64,000 nt of DNA, from the NCBI GenBank assembly GCA_028716225.1, contig JAQUQE010000006.1, positions 33,529-97,528 on the forward strand. The letters run 5' to 3'. Made by a program: the position numbers and the translations under genes. The notes below the pieces were generated by a model. That model searched no databases. It saw nothing but the letters and a program-made list of their open reading frames with translations, and was not told where the DNA came from. Within the stretch, counting starts at the first letter, position 1; every line of letters starts with the position of its first letter. Positions 8,546 to 18,464 of this stretch are shown piece by piece. The DNA comes from Dehalococcoidales bacterium. GTDB taxonomy: Bacteria > Chloroflexota > Dehalococcoidia > Dehalococcoidales > UBA5760.

Positions 8546-9321
8546 GCTTTCTAGCCGCACTAAGGTTTCTTACCACACTCCGGGTCCCCCGACGCGACGG
8601 GGGCGGCCCCGAAGACCTGTCACACTCGGCAGCCTTTTTCCCCGTCGTAGGTATTATCATCGGGCTTATCCTGGCCGGAGCCTACTGGCTCCTCATCCGT
8701 ATCCTGCCTCTGGGCATGGCCAGCGGGATACTCATCGTGGCCGGTGTGGTCTTAAGCGGCGGTCTTCACCTGGACGGCTTTGTTGATACCTGCGACGGTC
8801 TCGGCGGCCACAAGGATGCTGCCACGCGGTGGCAGGTGATGCACGACAGCCGCTCCGGCGCCTTCGGCATCATCGGGGTATTCTGCCTGCTGCTGGTAAA
8901 ATACGGAGCGCTGAACAGCGTGCCGGATAACCTGATGATGGCCGCCCTCATGATTATGCCGGTGGTAAGCCGCTGGACAATGGTCTATGCCATCTTCGCC
9001 TATCCCTACGCCCAGCCCTCCGGACTGGGCAAGGTCATCAAGCAGGGACTGGGCCGGGGCCGGTTTGCCCTGGCTACGGCGGTAACCTTGGCAGCGGTAA
9101 CCGGGCTGGCCGGCTGGGGGGGCATCCCACTTTTTTATCTGGCTGGCCCGCTGATAATGCTTGCGGTCTGGCTGATTACCCTGGCGATGGCAGCCTATCT
9201 CAAGGGCAAGTTCGACGGCCTCACCGGCGATACCTACGGGGCGATAAATGAGGTCGCCGAGGTCTCGACGCTTATTCTGGTCTGTCTGCTGGCCTGCAAC
9301 CACTGGCCGGGGCTAAGCTGA
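8542..9321 (+). CDS. cobS: adenosylcobinamide-GDP ribazoletransferase (cobalamin synthase)
   Basis: Integral membrane enzyme that joins adenosylcobinamide-GDP to alpha-ribazole (phosphate). 259 aa with several hydrophobic helices. Family signature: GGLHLDGFVDTCDGLGGH around residue 75, then MHDSRSGAFGI near 100, and FDGLTGDTYGA near the end. Starts at TTG inside the cobT stop codon overlap. Confidence 0.95.
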   Translation: MSFLAALRFLTTLRVPRRDGGGPEDLSHSAAFFPVVGIIIGLILAGAYWLLIRILPLGMASGILIVAGVVLSGGLHLDGFVDTCDGLGGHKDAATRWQVMHDSRSGAFGIIGVFCLLLVKYGALNSVPDNLMMAALMIMPVVSRWTMVYAIFAYPYAQPSGLGKVIKQGLGRGRFALATAVTLAAVTGLAGWGGIPLFYLAGPLIMLAVWLITLAMAAYLKGKFDGLTGDTYGAINEVAEVSTLILVCLLACNHWPGLS

Positions 9322-9345
9322 AGGTCAAGATAGTGGAGGTATAGA

Positions 9346-9903
9346 ATGAACAAAGGGTGTACCCTGATAGTCGGCGGCGCCCGCAGTGGCAAGAGCCGTT
9401 TCGCCCAGGATCTCGCCGAAAAGACGGGAAAAGCGGTGCTCTTTGTGGCTACCGCCGAGGCCAGTGATGAAGAGATGAGCCGCCGCATCGAGAAGCACCG
9501 CAAGTCCCGGCCGGCTTCCTGGCGGACTCTAGAGGCTACCGGCAATTTATCCGGCCGGATTAGCCGGGAAATCAGCGGGGAAGGGGTGGTGATTATCGAC
9601 TGCATCACCCTGCTGGTGAACAACATCACCGGGAGCTACGGCAACCGGGGCAGCGAGGACCTTGTCGAGGAGAAGGTTACCGCTGAGATCAGGGAGCTAA
9701 TCGAGTGTATCGACCAAACCGATGCCAGATTTATTATCGTTAGTAACGAGGTCGGTCTGGGGTTGGTACCGGCAAACAAGCTAGGCCGCCTCTACCGCGA
9801 CATCCTGGGCCGGGCGAACCAGCTCCTTGCCCGGCGTGCCGATGAGGTCTACCTGATGGTCTGCGGGCTGCCGGTAGTGATAAAAACTCCTGCCCGAAGC
9901 TAA
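9346..9903 (+). CDS. cobU: bifunctional adenosylcobinamide kinase / guanylyltransferase
   Basis: Phosphorylates adenosylcobinamide and transfers GMP, giving the substrate of CobS. 185 aa. P-loop GGARSGKSRFAQ is at residues 10-21, with VLFVATAEASDEEM and the guanylyl-accepting region around RIEKHRKSRP. Also VSNEVGLGLVP near residue 137 and the ending DEVYLMVCGLP. The 24-base gap after cobS holds GTGGAGG as ribosome site. Last gene of the plus-strand corrinoid row. Confidence 0.95.
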   Translation: MNKGCTLIVGGARSGKSRFAQDLAEKTGKAVLFVATAEASDEEMSRRIEKHRKSRPASWRTLEATGNLSGRISREISGEGVVIIDCITLLVNNITGSYGNRGSEDLVEEKVTAEIRELIECIDQTDARFIIVSNEVGLGLVPANKLGRLYRDILGRANQLLARRADEVYLMVCGLPVVIKTPARS

Positions 9904-10283
9904 TCACCTGCGCCGGCTATATACAAACCTCCGGCTATCAAGTTATAATTATAATACTCAGGGTAATATCATTCTGCCAGCTTGAAGGACGGAAGATTCA
10001 ATGTACTGCACCTGGAACTGCTTTCAACGCCATCGTTTTAGAAGCGGGATGCTTCACCGATACCGGCATATCCGGTAAAGATACGGTTCCGTCTTCAACA
10101 TCGCAGTCATCATCAGCCGCCGAGACAAGAGACCCTAATTCCATTCTCCATCACTGTTGAAGCGTGCATCACCATAATCCCCCTGATATCTGCCGTATTT
10201 CCAGTACCTTATTACGCGCGCCAGGCTGCCGATAATATTTTGTTAACGTACATAAAAGGATAGAGGAGAAATCAAGCAACCAT
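9904..10283. other. 380-base gap between cobU and typA
   Basis: Moderately AT-rich. TATAAT-like boxes occur near 9945-9955. Open frames exist on both strands: a plus-strand frame without ATG or GTG ending at about 10159, and a 48-codon minus frame at 9998-10144 whose GGAG site is only one base from its ATG. Neither resembles a known protein, so I do not call a gene. The typA ribosome site (GAGGAG) is at 10263-10268. No riboswitch motif is visible. Confidence 0.5.
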
Positions 10284-12098
10284 ATGGAATGCCGTCACGA
10301 CATAAGAAATATCGCTATCATAGCCCATGTTGACCACGGCAAGACCACCCTGGTGGACGCTATGCTCAAACAGAGCAGGATATTCCGGGATAACCAGACA
10401 ATAGGTGAGCTGATCATGGACAGCAATACCCTGGAACGGGAAAAAGGTATTACTATCATGTCCAAAAATACGGCCGTGGTCTACCGGGGCATCAAGATTA
10501 ATATCATAGATACGCCGGGTCACGCCGATTTCAGTGGCGAGGTAGAGCGGGTCATCAGCATGGCCGACGGTTGTCTGCTTCTCGTGGATTCGGTGGACGG
10601 CCCGATGCCCCAGACCAGATTCGTCCTCCGTCACGCCCTCAAGTACGGCCTTAAGCCAATCGTGGTCATCAATAAGATAGACCGGAAGACCTCCCGGATA
10701 AAAGAGGTTCTCCGATTCACCCAGGACCTCTTTCTGGAACTGGCTACCAGCCCGGAGCAGCTTGATTTCCCGGTCCTGTACGCCAGCGCCAAGGAAGGAA
10801 CCGCCGTGACCGAGCCCGGCCTGACGGGCAGGGACATCAGTCCTCTTTTCGATTGCATTTTGGAGAACGTGCCGCCGCCCCGGATCGAAAGCGGTCCCTT
10901 TCAAATGCTGGTCTCTAATCTGGACTATGACAGTCACAAAGGGAAAATAGCCATCGGCCGGGTCTGGCGCGGCAAGGTCTGTCCTCATGACCCGGTGGTC
11001 GGCATCGATGCCGACGGAAGCCTGAGCTACAGCGAGGTTAACCAGGTATTCACCTATTTTGGCTTGAAACGCCTGGAGGTAAGCGAAGCCTGCGCGGGCG
11101 ATATTGTCGCGATAACCGGAGTCAGGGATGTCGTTATCGGAGACACCATTGCCAGCCGGGAGCGTCCGGAGGCCCTGCCCCGCATCGAGATCGGCGAGCC
11201 CACGGTAGAGATGACCTTCAGCATCAATACCTCACCGTTCGCCGGTCGTGAAGGCCGCTTCGTGACAACGCGCCAGCTCCGGGAACGACTTTACCGGGAA
11301 CTGAGCACCAACCTGAGCCTGAGAGTCCAGGATACCGCTAACCCCGACAGCTTTCTGGTCAAAGGCAGGGGGGAGCTGCACCTTGCCATCCTGATCGAGA
11401 CCATGCGCCGTGAAGGCTATGAGTTTGAAGTCTCTAAACCGGAGGCAATCACCAAGCTGGTCGACGGCCGGCTAATGGAACCCGTAGAAGCCCTGACTAT
11501 TGACACTCGAGAGGGATACATCGGTATCCTGACCGAGATGCTCAGCGAGCGGCAGGCTCAAATGACAAATATGCATCATGACGGCGCAGGGAATGTACGC
11601 CTGGAGTTCCGGATACCGACCAAGGGGATAATAGGTTTCCGCAGCGGCTTTCTGACCGCTACCCGGGGGGAGGGCATCATGAACACGGTCTTTCTCGGCT
11701 ACGAACCCTGGCACGGGGCGATAGTCTCCAGCCGCAACGGTGCCCTGGTGGCTGCCGAAGAAGGCACCGCGGTTACCTATGGAATCAATAATGCCCAGGG
11801 CAGGGGCATGACCTTCATCGACCCGGGCACCCCGGTATACCGGGGGATGATAATCGGGCTCAGTTCACGCCCCAAGGATATTCCAATCAATGTCTGCAAG
11901 GAGAAAAAGAAGACCAACGTCCGCTCATCGACCTCCGATATCGCCATAAAGCTGATCCCGCCCGTCAAGATGAGTTTGGAGCAGGCCATCGATTTCATCA
12001 CCGGGGATGAGCTTGTGGAAATCACGCCGAAGAATATCAGAATGCGGAAGAGGCCGCAGCCGGTCCATCGCCGCGGTGAATTATCAAACACCGGGTAG
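10284..12098 (+). CDS. typA: ribosome-binding translational GTPase TypA/BipA
   Basis: EF-G-like GTPase that acts on the ribosome in stress and in 50S assembly. 604 aa, full length. G1 AHVDHGKTT is near residue 13, G2 EKGITI, G3 DTPGHADF, G4 NKIDR and G5 SAKEG. The BipA-specific C-terminus is present: [25 protein letters not shown], then the basic tail RMRKRPQPV. It stands alone, convergent with the second cobO copy, with a 99-base gap in which I see no clear terminator. Confidence 0.97.
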   Translation: MECRHDIRNIAIIAHVDHGKTTLVDAMLKQSRIFRDNQTIGELIMDSNTLEREKGITIMSKNTAVVYRGIKINIIDTPGHADFSGEVERVISMADGCLLLVDSVDGPMPQTRFVLRHALKYGLKPIVVINKIDRKTSRIKEVLRFTQDLFLELATSPEQLDFPVLYASAKEGTAVTEPGLTGRDISPLFDCILENVPPPRIESGPFQMLVSNLDYDSHKGKIAIGRVWRGKVCPHDPVVGIDADGSLSYSEVNQVFTYFGLKRLEVSEACAGDIVAITGVRDVVIGDTIASRERPEALPRIEIGEPTVEMTFSINTSPFAGREGRFVTTRQLRERLYRELSTNLSLRVQDTANPDSFLVKGRGELHLAILIETMRREGYEFEVSKPEAITKLVDGRLMEPVEALTIDTREGYIGILTEMLSERQAQMTNMHHDGAGNVRLEFRIPTKGIIGFRSGFLTATRGEGIMNTVFLGYEPWHGAIVSSRNGALVAAEEGTAVTYGINNAQGRGMTFIDPGTPVYRGMIIGLSSRPKDIPINVCKEKKKTNVRSSTSDIAIKLIPPVKMSLEQAIDFITGDELVEITPKNIRMRKRPQPVHRRGELSNTG

Positions 12099-12197
12099 GG
12101 CAGGAAGGTCCAAACGGGTTAGAGTTTTTCTCCAGGCAGTGATACGAATTACCGTAATCGGAATGACATGACAGTCCAACCATATTCAAACCCTAGG

Positions 12198-12731
12198 TCA
12201 GCGCTCGATACCATCCCGGGCGGTAACCCCTGCCTCACTGTAGTGCTTCACCTCTCTCATCTCGGTGACCAGATCGGCGGCGGCGATAAGCTCGGGGGGC
12301 GCATAGCGACCGGTGAAGACCACCTCTACCCCCTCCGGTCTGGAACGGATTACTTCCAGCATCTCGTCAAGCGATACCAGGTGAAAATAGTGGCTGGTAA
12401 TAATCTCATCGAAGATGATGATGTCATATTGCCCGGAGCACATCACCCCCATGGCCAATGACAAGCCCTTCTGAGCCATCCGGACGTCCTCTTCCCGGGG
12501 CGGGTCCTGGACATGAATGAAGGTGTCCTTACCGTACTGCTCGATGGTGATAAAGGGCCGCAGCTTTTTCACCCCATCCAGCTCGCCGTAGTGCTGTCCC
12601 TTCATAAACTGCCCGATATACGTCTTTAAACCCCAGCCGGCCGCCCTCAGGGCAAGCCCCAGGGCAGCGGTAGTCTTCCCTTTACCGTTCCCGGTATAGA
12701 CCTGAACATAACCTTTACCGAGAGAAGCCAT
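12198..12731 (-). CDS. cobO: corrinoid adenosyltransferase, CobA/CobO family (copy 2)
   Basis: 177 aa, same family as the copy at 6905-7435. P-loop GNGKGKTTAALGLALRAAGWG, then YIGQFMKGQ and IIIFDEIIT, and the ending TEMREVKHYSEAGV. It lies 2 bases downstream of the winged-helix gene, so it is expressed from the promoter of the GHKL-ATPase row, not with the other corrinoid genes. Two differently regulated adenosyltransferases suggest separate roles, for example new synthesis versus re-adenosylation of salvaged corrinoid. That is inference. Confidence 0.93.
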   Translation of the reverse strand: MASLGKGYVQVYTGNGKGKTTAALGLALRAAGWGLKTYIGQFMKGQHYGELDGVKKLRPFITIEQYGKDTFIHVQDPPREEDVRMAQKGLSLAMGVMCSGQYDIIIFDEIITSHYFHLVSLDEMLEVIRSRPEGVEVVFTGRYAPPELIAAADLVTEMREVKHYSEAGVTARDGIER

Positions 12732-12733
12732 TA

Positions 12734-13516
12734 TCAGCCTTTTTCGATATTGATCAGCTCGTAGCCGATGTTTTCCTCTTCCAACCTCTTAACCAGGCGG
12801 GATATCTCATCCTCAACACAGAGGAGCAACGGCCTGAGCCCACTCTGGGCAGCCTCGACGGCTGCCTCGGCAGCACCGTAGAGAGAGAACCTGACACCAG
12901 CCTTTCTCAGGATGACCTGAGCCTCAATACCGAGCGTCCCGATGAAGACCCTATCCTTAAGCTCGCTATCCAGCAGCTTGAGGTCGACCTTCCGGGAGCC
13001 GCCCTTCTGAATACCGGGCATACTGAGGATGGTGACCCGGCCCGTCGCTACCGGTACTATCCCCTCGATGTCGGTAATGCCGGCATCCTCCCCCTGCTTG
13101 ACATCGGCAACTACCCTGCCCCGGGCTCCCCGGCCGATGCGCCTGGTAGCGAAGAGCAGGCCGTCCTTCATCTCCAAGCCCACCGGCTGCCCACCGCTCA
13201 AATCACAGTCTGCCAGCGCCGCACACACCGAGCTGCCCATAATCGCACTGCGGGCAAAGGAACTATAGGCCCTGAGCTCACGGAGCACCTTTATTATCCA
13301 GTTGACACCCTCATTACTGACCCGATAGCGGGAACGCCCGTCGGAGGTAAGCAGTCCGTCAGCCAACATTCTTTTAACATAATCCGATACCGCCTGGGGA
13401 GTAATGTTAAGCTTCTTAGCGATATGTCTCTGCTGGATATTGGGCTGCATCGCCGCTATCTCCACCAGTATCTGAAACCGAGTCGCCAAGTTCTTGTTCT
13501 GCAGTACCTCTACCAT
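12734..13516 (-). CDS. winged-helix transcriptional regulator with C-terminal sensor-like domain
   Basis: 260 aa. Residues about 10-75 form a winged helix (QRHIAKKLNITPQAVSDYVKRM is the recognition region, then GRSRYRVSNEGVNWI). The rest (about 110-240) is a conserved alpha/beta region rich in Gly and Val with GIVPVATGRVTILSMPGI. Similar proteins are, as far as I recall, common in methanogenic archaea with unknown ligand. It overlaps the GHKL ATPase by 7 bases and is followed 2 bases later by cobO, so the three form one unit. Confidence 0.75.
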   Translation of the reverse strand: MVEVLQNKNLATRFQILVEIAAMQPNIQQRHIAKKLNITPQAVSDYVKRMLADGLLTSDGRSRYRVSNEGVNWIIKVLRELRAYSSFARSAIMGSSVCAALADCDLSGGQPVGLEMKDGLLFATRRIGRGARGRVVADVKQGEDAGITDIEGIVPVATGRVTILSMPGIQKGGSRKVDLKLLDSELKDRVFIGTLGIEAQVILRKAGVRFSLYGAAEAAVEAAQSGLRPLLLCVEDEISRLVKRLEEENIGYELINIEKG

Positions 13517-14955
13517 AGCAGGGGCTCCGCTTCAGAGAGCCGGCCCACCATTTCATCAGCCAGCTTCTCGGCATCACTGCCGTATTCCTCGAGTAGGCTC
13601 TCCTTAACCCATATCGTAAACAGGTAGCGGATGCAGCGGGCGTCCTCCCGCTGTGAGAGGAGAAACTCCGAGTGCTCCCGGTTAACACAGATGCAGCCGC
13701 TATTCCGGTCGAACCAGCTCCGGGACTGGGCCTTCTCCTCGGGAGGAGAATATAGCCTTAGATTAAGGCTGTGGACTCCGGCCGGGCCACGCCGGGCGGT
13801 AAGCCGACCGGCTGAGTGAGTTGATTCCTCCTTATCACCGGCAGCCGCTGCCACCTTCCTGAGCCGCCGGGAACGGTAGGGCAAATCGGCCAGAAGTCCC
13901 CGCTCCCGGTAACGCAGGAACCTATCCACCAGCCGCCCTGTCTTACCCAACACCACCTCAAAGCGACGCTCCAGAGAGCTGGCGCTGATCCTATCTATCA
14001 TCTCCCTCACTTCCGGTTCGATGCGATACAATTCGGCAACAAACGCCTGGTAGACCTGGTCCGGCACCACCGCCGTCTTGTCCGCAGTACGCTTCAGGTT
14101 ATCGCAGCGAATATAACCCTCAAGGCGCTTATCGATCCAGGGCAGCGCCCTGAAATCTTCGAGATCAGTAAGCAGGCAGACACGCGTACCACCCCGACCG
14201 TAAAGGCTCACGGTAGCATCCGCCATATCCCAGGGCAGAACATGAAGGTCAACCGTCACCGAGCCGAACTTACCCAGCGACATCACAGTTGACATCGCCC
14301 TGATACCACGGTATCTCTTGGGCGGCACCGGCTCGAATTCGTGATTATCGGAGATGGACATCGCGTAGAAGCCCTGCATCAAATCGTTGGCAAACTCCCT
14401 CCCCAAGTACTCCTTCAAGCGTTCCTTGGTGAGCTTGTCGGCCACCTCAGGCAGAATATCCTCCAGGTAAACGACCGTACCGCGCCGGTAGTGGGTATGG
14501 CGAGAACAACGCTCGACAACCTCGGCCTTTCCTATCTTGAGCCAGGGACGCTTCAGCACCAGACAGCTCGAGGGCGTGCCGTCGGTATCTGTTGAGGCGA
14601 TATGCAACTCCTCGGCTACCATAGAAAAGGCAAGGATACCGATACCTTTCTCCCCTTTAAGCGCCATCTGCACCTTCTCCGAGTTACCGATATGACCCAA
14701 AATATACTTCATCTTATCGCTGTTCATCCCGATGCCGTTATCGGCAACGACGATATTTTTTAGTCTCCTCACCGCTCCGTCGATATCCGAAGCGTACTGG
14801 AGGTGGATAGAGATATGCTTCTCATCGCCAGCAGCCTGCTGTACGGCATCGGCCGAGTTTTCCACGAACTGTTTTACCGCCTCCTGGTGGCTGCGGCAGA
14901 CATTAGCCAGAACCTCGAAGACTCCGGGACCGGTTTGCAGCGTTACCCTGCTCAA
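13510..14955 (-). CDS. GHKL (Bergerat-fold) ATPase, Hsp90/MutL-like N-terminal domain
   Basis: 481 aa starting at TTG with a near-perfect AAGGAGG site. Bergerat-fold motifs: N-box FVENSADA (30-37), DNGIGM (72-77) and lid GEKGIGILAF (101-110), so it should bind ATP and probably dimerise through the N-terminus. The middle and C-terminal parts, with many Arg residues around 330-400, match no family I can name. No histidine-kinase H-box, membrane segment or topoisomerase catalytic Tyr region is evident. Coupled to a winged-helix gene and cobO. It could be a DNA- or protein-remodelling ATPase of MORC/Hsp90 type; role unknown. Confidence 0.72.
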   Translation of the reverse strand: MSRVTLQTGPGVFEVLANVCRSHQEAVKQFVENSADAVQQAAGDEKHISIHLQYASDIDGAVRRLKNIVVADNGIGMNSDKMKYILGHIGNSEKVQMALKGEKGIGILAFSMVAEELHIASTDTDGTPSSCLVLKRPWLKIGKAEVVERCSRHTHYRRGTVVYLEDILPEVADKLTKERLKEYLGREFANDLMQGFYAMSISDNHEFEPVPPKRYRGIRAMSTVMSLGKFGSVTVDLHVLPWDMADATVSLYGRGGTRVCLLTDLEDFRALPWIDKRLEGYIRCDNLKRTADKTAVVPDQVYQAFVAELYRIEPEVREMIDRISASSLERRFEVVLGKTGRLVDRFLRYRERGLLADLPYRSRRLRKVAAAAGDKEESTHSAGRLTARRGPAGVHSLNLRLYSPPEEKAQSRSWFDRNSGCICVNREHSEFLLSQREDARCIRYLFTIWVKESLLEEYGSDAEKLADEMVGRLSEAEPLLW

Positions 14956-15073
14956 GATACACCTCCTTAAACACCTTCTCCGGCGTGGCAGGTTTATCTG
15001 GCTAAATAATAATGCAGCGGAGAGAGAAAGGCAATAGTCTGTTCTCTACAAGACCACCTTCGTAAATGGAGAG

Positions 15074-15108
15074 GCCAAAAGAAGCCCCGGAAATAAGGGC
15101 ACCGGGGC
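15074..15108 (-). terminator. intrinsic terminator after the acetamidase-family gene
   Basis: Inverted repeat GCCCCGG (15084-15090) and CCGGGGC (15102-15108) with an 11-base loop. On the minus strand it is followed by TTCTTTT. It lies 43 bases past the stop of the gene ending at 15151 and would end the HIT-serA-acetamidase transcript. Confidence 0.65.
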
Positions 15109-15150
15109 GGGTCTGAAAATGATGTCTGCCGCATCGGATCGGCATCCTGC

Positions 15151-16137
15151 TTATCCGGGTAGCATCTTCCTGGGGAACTCAGCCCCGACCGTAGTCATTA
15201 ACCGGCCCAGCCCGCTACAGACCTGGTAGATATTGATCCTGAAATCAGGGCAGATGCTACAGAGCATATAGACCTCACGCTTACTCATACCGTAGTCCTC
15301 TCCCAGCCACAGCACCAGGTCCTTCAGCGCCTGTTTGATCGCCTCTTCAACCGGCCGGTAGCAGTAGACGGATATCAGAGACTCCGCAGTCTCCAGACGG
15401 ACGTTATTCAGCTTCTTATTCTTGATAACATCGCACCTCAGGGTCACCTCGCCGGCCACCTCGTTAGCTATGCCGGTAACCTCGCCATCCCCCTGAGAAG
15501 CGTGCATATCGCCGAAGTACAGCAGCCCGCCCTTATTGAAGGACTGCAGGTACACCCTGGTCCCCTCCCTGACATCCCGGCAGTCCAGGTTTCCCCCACC
15601 GGCCAGGGCGGAACCGAAACTGGTGGCCAGGCTGGATAGAACCTCCCACTCCGGAGCAGTGGCAAAGGTGCCCAGGAACGGCTTGAGCTCCCAGGTGTAG
15701 CTGTGCCCTCCATAGCGCCAGGTCCCCCTGCCACCGTCATGCTCTATTAAACCGGTATACATCTCATCGCACTCTTCCCAGCCGGAGAGCCCGGTAAAGT
15801 GGTGCGCCCCCGGAATGGTGCAGGTTACTCCGTTAAGCAGGCTGTCGATCTTCTCTATGGTTACCACCAGGACATCCCCTGCTTCGACACCGCTAACGTA
15901 CACCGGGCCGCAGAGCGGGTTCAGGCAGGCCGGCACCCTTTCCGAATAGGGCGCCATATCCCGGGGATATAACCGGCCCGGTTTATCCCTTAGAACGCCC
16001 CGGAAGCAGTCCTCGGTCTCGGCAACGAAAGACTCGCCAAGCTCCACTTTAAGGGCGGGCGGTGTGTTCCGGTCCAGGGTAAAGTGCTTGATTTCATCGA
16101 AGTTCCTGGCCCGGGGAATGCGTTTAAGTTTTGACAT
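15151..16137 (-). CDS. acetamidase/formamidase family protein
   Basis: 328 aa, FmdA/AmdA family, which hydrolyses short amides to the acid and ammonia. Family features: SVRVxxxD-type segment replaced by VEAGDVLVVTIEKID near residue 85, the TIPGAHHF loop, and MHASQGDGEV near 215, where the His and Asp line the active site. The usual length is 300-410, so this is a shorter member. It lies 19 bases after serA with a GAGGAAGGG site. Substrate not predictable; it may only recycle amide nitrogen. Confidence 0.82.
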   Translation of the reverse strand: MSKLKRIPRARNFDEIKHFTLDRNTPPALKVELGESFVAETEDCFRGVLRDKPGRLYPRDMAPYSERVPACLNPLCGPVYVSGVEAGDVLVVTIEKIDSLLNGVTCTIPGAHHFTGLSGWEECDEMYTGLIEHDGGRGTWRYGGHSYTWELKPFLGTFATAPEWEVLSSLATSFGSALAGGGNLDCRDVREGTRVYLQSFNKGGLLYFGDMHASQGDGEVTGIANEVAGEVTLRCDVIKNKKLNNVRLETAESLISVYCYRPVEEAIKQALKDLVLWLGEDYGMSKREVYMLCSICPDFRINIYQVCSGLGRLMTTVGAEFPRKMLPG

Positions 16138-16156
16138 ATCCCTTCCTCATCTAAGG

Positions 16157-17737
16157 CTATCTGGTCAGTTTCACGATCAGCGCCCGGTGCATATGCGGTA
16201 TCGCCAGTATCTCCCGGTAGCACTCACCGGGGACAGGGTCATCCAGACAAAGCACCATCATCGCCCTGCCGCCACGGCGGATGCCCCGGCTCACCTGCAT
16301 CTGGCTGATATTAACGTCAGCGTTGCCGACAACGGTGCCCATCGCCCCGATCATCCCGGGACGGTCTTCATGCTCGGTGAATAGCATATAGTCACCCGAG
16401 GGCTCTATCTCCAGCCAGTAGTCGTTCACCCGGGTCAGGTGAGTCCTGCCTCGTATTGATGAACCGGCAACCAGAGTGCTGCCCGATTTGGTCTCCACCT
16501 CCACCGTCACCATATTAGCGTAGTTCTCGCAAGTAGTGTCCTTTTCTTCACTAACCCGCAGCCCACGGCTGCTGGCAATAATATCAGCGTTAACCATATT
16601 AACACGCTCCTCGGTCACTGCCTCCAGGAGACCGGCCAGTACGGCCACTTTTATGGGCTGGGTGTCCTCTCTGGCGATATCCCCCTGGTAGCGGATGGTC
16701 AGCGATTTAAAGGAGCCTTCTATCAGCTGGACGGCAATCCTGCCGATTGTAATCCCTACCTGGAGATAGGGGCCGAGCACCGACATAGCCTCGCTGGAAA
16801 TCACCGGCGCATTCACCGGTGAACGGGCCGGATGGCCGTTCAGAATTGCCGCTACCTGCTCAGCGATATCGGTACTGGCGCTCTCCTCCGCCTCAACAGC
16901 GGATGCCGCCAGGTGAGGAGTCGTAACTACCTTTTCACACTTCAAAAGGATGTTATCCCGGGCCGGTTCCTCACTGAAAACATCAACCGCCGCCCCGGCC
17001 AGACAACCGGATTCGAGTGCCTCGTAGAGCGCCTCTTCATCCACGATGCCGCCCCGGGCGCAGTTGATCACCATTGCACTGGGCTTCAGCAGTTTGAGCT
17101 GCTCACTGCCGATCAACCCTTTCGTCGCCGGGTTTAAGGGAACATGTAACGTGACGAAGTCCGCCGCTTTCAGCAGGGGCTCCATCTCGACCAGCTTCAC
17201 CCCCAGCCGCTCAGCCCGGCTCTCCGCAACCATCGGGTCACAGGCAATAACGTTCATCTTAATTCCCCTGGCCATCTCAGCTACCTCAACGCCAACTCTA
17301 CCCAGCCCGATAATGCCCAGAGTCTTATTACGAACCTCAACCCCCTTTAAGCTACGATCCCAGATGCCGGAATGGAGCATGCCGTGTGCACGGGGAATCT
17401 GGCGCGTCAGGGCAAGCAGCATCGCCATGGTATGCTCGGCGGTAGAGACGATATTCCCCTCCGGGGAGTTGACTACCAGTATGCCGCGGCGGGTTGCCGC
17501 CTCGACATCGATATTGTCCACTCCCACCCCGGCCCGGCCGATGACCTGCAGTCTGCAGGCAGCATCAATAATACCAGCGGTCACTCTGGTCTGACTGCGC
17601 ACTATCAGCGCGTCATAGTCAGCGATAATCGATCGCAGTTCTTCGGCACCAAGCCCCGGCCGCTCGTCAACCTCAGAATGCTGACGCAGAATGCCGGTGC
17701 CAGCCGGCGCTATCGGGTCGGTAACCAGTACCCTCAT
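16157..17737 (-). CDS. serA: D-3-phosphoglycerate dehydrogenase
   Basis: First step of serine synthesis, NAD-dependent oxidation of 3-phosphoglycerate. 526 aa, the long form: substrate and NAD domains (GRAGVGVDNID, GLGRVGVEVA, catalytic His region TPHLAASAVEAEE), an intervening allosteric domain (about 320-450) and a C-terminal ACT domain starting near LFTEHEDRPGMIG for serine feedback. Its start codon overlaps the stop of the HIT gene by one base. Confidence 0.97.
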   Translation of the reverse strand: MRVLVTDPIAPAGTGILRQHSEVDERPGLGAEELRSIIADYDALIVRSQTRVTAGIIDAACRLQVIGRAGVGVDNIDVEAATRRGILVVNSPEGNIVSTAEHTMAMLLALTRQIPRAHGMLHSGIWDRSLKGVEVRNKTLGIIGLGRVGVEVAEMARGIKMNVIACDPMVAESRAERLGVKLVEMEPLLKAADFVTLHVPLNPATKGLIGSEQLKLLKPSAMVINCARGGIVDEEALYEALESGCLAGAAVDVFSEEPARDNILLKCEKVVTTPHLAASAVEAEESASTDIAEQVAAILNGHPARSPVNAPVISSEAMSVLGPYLQVGITIGRIAVQLIEGSFKSLTIRYQGDIAREDTQPIKVAVLAGLLEAVTEERVNMVNADIIASSRGLRVSEEKDTTCENYANMVTVEVETKSGSTLVAGSSIRGRTHLTRVNDYWLEIEPSGDYMLFTEHEDRPGMIGAMGTVVGNADVNISQMQVSRGIRRGGRAMMVLCLDDPVPGECYREILAIPHMHRALIVKLTR

Positions 17738-18210
17738 CAGAACCCCCCTTTAAGCTTCTCAAAGGTCTCCGCCAGGGCCTCCGGAACCACCCGAACGTCG
17801 GATATCACGGGCATAAAGTTAACATCCCCCTGCCAGCGGGGCACGACGTGGGTATGAACATGACTATCGATACCGGCCCCGGCTACCTTGCCCATATTGA
17901 TGCCGACGTTGAAACCATCGGGATGAAACTTCTCCCGCAACAACTCCAGGCACCGACAGACTAGGACGAAGTGTTCATTACGCTCTTCATCATTGAGCTC
18001 TTCCAGACCGCCCAGGTGCCGGTAGGGGGCTACCAGCAGGTGGCCGGGATTATAGGGATAGGTATTCATCATAACGAAGTTCTTGCTGCCGCGGTGGAGG
18101 ACATAGTTTGCCACATCACAGTCCTGGGCCGGTTTTTCACACAAAATACAGCCCTTTGGTTTCGCCATCCTGATGTACTCCATACGCCATGGCGCCCAAA
18201 TCTGCTCCAT
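17737..18210 (-). CDS. HIT-family nucleotide hydrolase
   Basis: 157 aa. The histidine triad HVHTHVVPRW is near residue 117, and an upstream zinc-type pair CILCEKPAQDC at 21-31 is typical of the AP4A phosphorylase-like HIT branch (starts MEQIWAPWRMEYI). Likely substrates are adenylated nucleotides such as Ap4A or AMP-NH2. GGTGAGGAG site before ATG. First gene of the HIT-serA-acetamidase row; the 254-base gap to the divergent radical SAM gene holds the promoters. Confidence 0.9.
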   Translation of the reverse strand: MEQIWAPWRMEYIRMAKPKGCILCEKPAQDCDVANYVLHRGSKNFVMMNTYPYNPGHLLVAPYRHLGGLEELNDEERNEHFVLVCRCLELLREKFHPDGFNVGINMGKVAGAGIDSHVHTHVVPRWQGDVNFMPVISDVRVVPEALAETFEKLKGGF

Positions 18211-18464
18211 CCGTCTCTCCTCACCGCATAACTGATGCTATTTTAATCGACCAGACTTGAGCCGTCAAAGTCCCGCCGCCGACTCAGGACATAAGTCTCG
18301 ACCACCGAGAGTAAGCTCCGGCCCGACAACTTAAGCGCCATCATTATATCACAATATCACACCGTCACCTGGACTATGCCGGAGGCACTAACACCGTGGT
18401 GGCAGCGAATTAGTGGATTACTTCCCTCTCTTTTAACTATAATTAGCCATGGGGAAGAAACGTT

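Noticed and set aside
9998..10144. 48-codon minus-strand frame between cobU and typA
   Set aside because: Poorly spaced ribosome site, no similarity I recognise, and an equally open frame on the other strand.
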